Of a stretch of DNA of 64,000 nucleotides, positions 60,692-64,000 are shown piece by piece. The stretch is from Bradyrhizobium sp. 190. Lineage in GTDB: Bacteria > Pseudomonadota > Alphaproteobacteria > Rhizobiales > Xanthobacteraceae. Location of the stretch: contig NZ_JADPJL010000012.1 in assembly GCF_023073415.1 (NCBI RefSeq), positions 186,001 through 250,000 on the forward strand, read 5' to 3'. Position 1 is the first letter of the stretch. Each line of letters begins with the position of its first letter. The position numbers and the translations under genes were made by a program. The notes under the pieces are model-generated. The model saw only the letters and a list, made by a program, of their open reading frames with translations. It had not been told where the DNA came from and ran no database searches.

Positions 60692-61765
60692 TCAGGCTTC
60701 GCCGCCCAGCCAGCTCAGGATCTCGGCATTCATCTCGCGCGGATAGGTATGGCTGAGATCGTCGAGCTCGCGATAGGTGACCTTGGCACCCGTGGCCGAC
60801 AGCGCCTGGCTGGTCTGCCGCGCCACCTGCACCGGGAACATCCAGTCGAGCCGGCCATGCACGATATGAACGGGCAGGCCGCGCAGCCGGTCGGCATCGG
60901 CCATTTCCGCTATCAGCGGGTGAAACGTCGCCGCCACCGGGGCGAGGTGGGTAAAAGGCGAAGCGCCATCGAACCCCGTCACATAGCAGAAAGTGCCGCC
61001 GTCGCTCATTCCGGTCAGCAGCATCCGCTCCGCATCGATGTTCCATCGCAAGCGCACGGATTCCAGGATGCGCATCAGGTTCGGCGTATCGGTATCGTCG
61101 CCCATCAGCGCCCAGGTGCTGCCGGTGGCGGTCGGTGCGACCACGATCGCGCCGCGGCTGCGGGCGTCGCGCAGCCAGCTCCAGAGGAAGCCGCGACCAT
61201 TGCCGCTGCCGCCGTGCAGCGCCATCACCAGCGGCCAGGCGCGGTCGGGCGTGTAATATTCCGGCACATATAGCGAGAAGCCGCCGCGGCTGCCGGGCTC
61301 GTTCTGATTGTGGAAGACGCCGGTGTTTTCGTTGGCCGGCGCCGCCAGCCGCGCCGCGAGATCGGCGTCGCCGCGCAGTGCAGGATCGATAAAGAACTGG
61401 TTCACCGGCGGCAATCTTGCCGACAGCGCATACAGCGCCTCCTGCGCGCGCGGTGCGTAGCGCAGCGCACGAAACAGGCTGACGAAATCGCCATGGCCGC
61501 TTTGCACGACGCGCAAGCCTTCGAACGCAGCGAGCGCCGCATCGCTTGCTGTTTCGAGCGGAATCTTGATGTCGGCGAAATTCGCGGGCCATTGCTCGAG
61601 CCGCGGCCGAATCGCGCGCAGCGCATCGTCCGGCTTGCCGGCCGTTGCCATCACGCGGTCGAAATCCGGCGGATTGAGGTAGCGCGCGATGAAGCCCAGG
61701 GCTTCCAGCGATTGCAACAGCGGCGGCAGCACGGCCACGATGTCGTCCACCACGGCCTCACTCAT
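60692..61765 (-). CDS. Alpha/beta hydrolase (phospholipase/carboxylesterase type)
   Basis: A 357-aa serine hydrolase. The first about 150 residues are helical and not hydrolase-like. The catalytic domain then shows HGGSGNG (about 184-190, oxyanion), nucleophile S254 in TGMSDGGTFC, acid D307 in HGRLDWMFP, and H339 in DDLSHTYP, a complete triad. It starts 15 nt after the HtrA-like gene stop, and both are probably on one transcript. Natural substrate unknown. Confidence 0.85.
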   Translation of the reverse strand: MSEAVVDDIVAVLPPLLQSLEALGFIARYLNPPDFDRVMATAGKPDDALRAIRPRLEQWPANFADIKIPLETASDAALAAFEGLRVVQSGHGDFVSLFRALRYAPRAQEALYALSARLPPVNQFFIDPALRGDADLAARLAAPANENTGVFHNQNEPGSRGGFSLYVPEYYTPDRAWPLVMALHGGSGNGRGFLWSWLRDARSRGAIVVAPTATGSTWALMGDDTDTPNLMRILESVRLRWNIDAERMLLTGMSDGGTFCYVTGFDGASPFTHLAPVAATFHPLIAEMADADRLRGLPVHIVHGRLDWMFPVQVARQTSQALSATGAKVTYRELDDLSHTYPREMNAEILSWLGGEA

Positions 61766-61780
61766 TACGCATTCCCTGTT

Positions 61781-62752
61781 CTAGTGTAACCGCGGCGCCT
61801 TCAACAGCTTGGCGCGGTCGGTCGAACTCAGCACCACGTCGAAGGTGACGCCCTCGTGGTAGACGGTGAGCGGCACGTCGACGCCGGCGGCGCCGAGCGA
61901 CCAGAGCTTGCGATAGAAGCTGGTCTGGCTGGTGATCTTGTCGCCATTCACCGCGAGGATGACGTCGCCGGTCTTGAGTTCGGCGCGCGCTGCCGGTCCC
62001 TTGCTGGCGATGCCGACCACCACGACGCGGTTGTCGATTTCGGTAGTGTACATGCCGAGCCACGGCCGCGCCGGCTTGTTGACGCGGCCGAATTTCCTGA
62101 TGTCGTCGAGCGCGGGCTTTAGCAGATCGATCGGAACGATCATGTTGACGTGCTCGGCCTTGCCCTCGCGCTCGCGCTCGAGCTGCAGCGAGCCGATGCC
62201 GATCAGTTCGCCGCGGCTCGAGATCAGTCCGGTGCCGCCCCAATTGGGATGGGCGGGGTGGGTGAAGATCGCCTCATCCAGCAGATATTCCCAATAGCCG
62301 GCGAATTCCTGCTTGGCCGCGATCTGGCTTGCCACCGAGCGCGTGCGCCCGCCGGCGCCGCCGACCACCACGCGGTCGCCGACTTGCGTGGCCACGGAAG
62401 AACCGAGCGGCAGCGGCTCGAGATCGAGGTCGCCAAGCGCCTGCACCAGGCCGAAGCCGGATTCGAAATCGAAGCCGAGCGTGTGGCCTTCCACGACGCG
62501 GCCGTCACCGCGATGCAGCCACACCGCTTCGGCCTCGGTGATGAGATAGCCGATGGTCAGCACCAGCCCGTCATCGATCACGACGCCATTGCCGGCGCGT
62601 TCGGTGCCAAGCGTCTCCGCGCTGAAGGCGTCAGATGGAATGATCGAATGCAGCCCGACCACCGACGACAGGGCTTTGTCGAGGTCGAAAGCGTAGTCGC
62701 CCGGGCGCGGCTGGTTTGCGGGCGGCACTCTCCATTCGGTCAACGAGGGCAT
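61781..62752 (-). CDS. HtrA/S1C-like protein lacking the catalytic triad, with PDZ domain
   Basis: A 323-aa protein with trypsin-like fold blocks (AGNGVVIDDGLVLTIGYLITEAEAVWLHRGDGRVVEGHTLGFDFESGFGLVQA) and a C-terminal PDZ domain (about 225-305, RPWLGMYTTEIDNRVVVVGIASKGPAARAELKTGDVILAVNGDKI). The positions where HtrA has its catalytic His, Asp and Ser read IGYLI, SGFGLV and HPNWGGTGL; the usual NHV, TDLAV and GNSGGPL are absent. It therefore looks like a pseudo-protease. No signal peptide is seen. The ATG at 62752 has AGGAGA upstream. It is followed by the hydrolase gene. Confidence 0.82.
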   Translation of the reverse strand: MPSLTEWRVPPANQPRPGDYAFDLDKALSSVVGLHSIIPSDAFSAETLGTERAGNGVVIDDGLVLTIGYLITEAEAVWLHRGDGRVVEGHTLGFDFESGFGLVQALGDLDLEPLPLGSSVATQVGDRVVVGGAGGRTRSVASQIAAKQEFAGYWEYLLDEAIFTHPAHPNWGGTGLISSRGELIGIGSLQLEREREGKAEHVNMIVPIDLLKPALDDIRKFGRVNKPARPWLGMYTTEIDNRVVVVGIASKGPAARAELKTGDVILAVNGDKITSQTSFYRKLWSLGAAGVDVPLTVYHEGVTFDVVLSSTDRAKLLKAPRLH

Positions 62753-62912
62753 GGATGGTCTCCTGGCGAGCCGGCGCGCTTCAAGGCGAGGAGCGCGCGG
62801 GGAATTCATGACAATCTATGCTGCAAACGGCCGTCTTGAAAGTGTCCCCCAAAATGGGCCGCCATGCGACTCATAAGAGGGCAGATTCACAATGTTCCGT
62901 CGCAATCGAGGA

Positions 62913-64000
62913 TCATTCCGCGTTCGCCCGCGCCCGGGCCGGCATGATCCGGAAATCGCGGTTGCCCTTCAGCCAGCCAGCGCGTTCGTCGCGCAGCAAG
63001 GTACGGCGGACCTTGCCGGAATCGTCGCGCAGGCCGACGCCGGTGACCTCGAAGCTTTCCGGATGCTTGTAGCGGCTGAGCCGGTCGGCCAGGAACGCGG
63101 CCATGCCATCGGCAACCGCCTGCGCATCCGTGCTGCCGTCGAGTTCGAGAATGGCGTGCACACGCTGCCCGAATTCCGGATCGGGCAGGCCTACGACGAC
63201 GCAGGAGCGCACCTCGGGATGTTCCGTCACCGCGGCCTCGACTTCCGCCGGATAGATATTCGCGCCGCCGCGCAGGATCATGTCGGCGAGGCGGTCGCTG
63301 AGATAGAGATAGCCTTCCGCATCGAGCCGGCCGATATCGCCGAGCGATTCCCAGCCGTCGGCTCGGCGCTTCGGCTCGGCGCCGAGATAGTGATAGGTGG
63401 AGCCGGCGCCGTCATTGGGCAGGAAATAGATCTCGCCGGTTTCGCCAGTGGCGACCTCGTTGCCGTCTTCGCCGATGATGCGCAGGCGCGCGGTTTCGCC
63501 GATCTTGCCGACCGAGCCGCGGTGTTCGAGCCATTCAACGCCCGATATGATCGTGGCGCCCTGGGCTTCGGTGCCGCCATAGAGTTCGTAGATGCGCTCG
63601 GGCCCCAGCCACTCGATCCATTTTTCCTTCAGCCATGGCGGCATCGGCGCGGCCATATGAAACACGATCTGCAGGCTCGACAAGTCGTAGCGGTTGCGCA
63701 CCTCGTCGGGCAGCGCCCAGATCCGGTGCATCATGGTGGGCACGAAATTGACCCACTGTACCCGGCTGGCCCCGATCAGGCGCAAGCATTCCTCGGCGTC
63801 GAATTTGACGAGGCCGGTGACGCGGCCGCCGTTGAACAGCGCGGTGTGCGAAACGATGAAGGGGGCGTTGTGGTAGAGCGGGCCGGGGTTGAGCAGGGAA
63901 GCGCCGAGCGGCATGCCGAGCGCCGCCGGTCCTGCGGTATCGACCACGGCGGGCTTGTGATCGAGGATCACTTTCGGCCGACCGGTCGAGCCGCCACTGG
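62913..64000 (-). CDS. AMP-dependent acyl-CoA synthetase (5' end beyond window)
   Basis: The C-terminal 360 or so residues of an AMP-forming CoA ligase. The frame stays open to the window edge and there reads S-G-G-S-T-G-R-P-K, the ATP/AMP-binding loop, so the true start lies past 64000. Further motifs are MYELYGGTEAQGATI-type acid site (YGGTEAQG), GWESLGDIGRLDAEGYLYLSDRLADMILRGGANIYPAEVE, and the C-terminal lysine in DSGKVRRTLL. It resembles the bile-acid/steroid-type CoA ligase subgroup. It is 160 nt upstream of the HtrA-like gene on the same strand. Confidence 0.88.
   Translation of the reverse strand, partial: SGGSTGRPKVILDHKPAVVDTAGPAALGMPLGASLLNPGPLYHNAPFIVSHTALFNGGRVTGLVKFDAEECLRLIGASRVQWVNFVPTMMHRIWALPDEVRNRYDLSSLQIVFHMAAPMPPWLKEKWIEWLGPERIYELYGGTEAQGATIISGVEWLEHRGSVGKIGETARLRIIGEDGNEVATGETGEIYFLPNDGAGSTYHYLGAEPKRRADGWESLGDIGRLDAEGYLYLSDRLADMILRGGANIYPAEVEAAVTEHPEVRSCVVVGLPDPEFGQRVHAILELDGSTDAQAVADGMAAFLADRLSRYKHPESFEVTGVGLRDDSGKVRRTLLRDERAGWLKGNRDFRIMPARARANAE

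Overview
The window looks like a chromosomal segment of a Bradyrhizobium-type alphaproteobacterium (Nitrobacteraceae). The reasons are high GC, a TrcR/DUF1013 cell-cycle regulator, an ispH-thrB-rnhA cluster, an NdvA-type glucan exporter, minCDE, many small secreted Gly/Tyr- or Ala-rich proteins, and several palindromic intergenic repeats of the kind scattered through rhizobial genomes. I see no IS element, prophage, CRISPR array or rRNA. There is one tRNA, Leu-CAA. The species assignment is inference from gene content.

Layout. 0-4 kb: trcR, then ispH, thrB and rnhA. 4-10 kb (minus strand): peroxiredoxin, DUF924 protein, FadD-like acyl-CoA ligase, DD-carboxypeptidase and NdvA exporter. 10-19 kb: an orphan NMT1-type binding protein, small secreted proteins, a HisE-like enzyme, a YqaA/DedA membrane protein, nitronate monooxygenase, SDR and thioesterase, then a Leu/Ile/Val-type binding protein with a membrane partner. 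19-21 kb: minCDE behind an exact CtrA box. 21-30 kb: a CoA ligase, TetR regulator and second nitronate monooxygenase set, a large MscS channel, and a divergent MocR regulator/EamA exporter pair. 30-39 kb: small hypothetical proteins, a two-component system (NarL-type regulator plus multi-pass histidine kinase) and threonine ammonia-lyase. 39-44 kb: an NTF2-like protein, a vanadium haloperoxidase homologue and a divergent AraC-TolB-like-TPR regulator. 43.5-46.8 kb: a tungstate transporter (tupBCA) with a divergent binding-protein-like regulator. 47-52 kb: a His-rich secreted protein, lytic transglycosylase, Tat-type oligopeptide-binding protein and tRNA-Leu. 52-58 kb: DsbB, an AbrB-type membrane protein, a TetR regulator with two hotdog thioesterases, a TauE/SafE permease and a DsbA-like thioredoxin. 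58-64 kb (minus strand): a 68-aa membrane protein, a membrane ClpP-like protein with a multi-TM partner, an alpha/beta hydrolase, an HtrA-like protein lacking its catalytic triad, and a CoA ligase running off the window.

Regulatory reading gave the most new information. Two exact TTAA-N7-TTAACC CtrA boxes lie before minC and in the divergent 30.7-kb intergenic region. Two exact GGAAC-N16-CGTT motifs, the form of EcfG general-stress promoters, lie 24-27 nt before two small envelope proteins. Two further GGAAC-N16-GGTTAGC variants precede two Gly/Tyr-rich secreted proteins. Perfect palindromes occupy the divergent TetR and tup regulator promoters. No single unprecedented system is evident. The strongest candidates for novelty are the pseudo-protease, the AraC/TolB/TPR fusion beside a haloperoxidase with a changed SGH motif, and the stress-promoter group.
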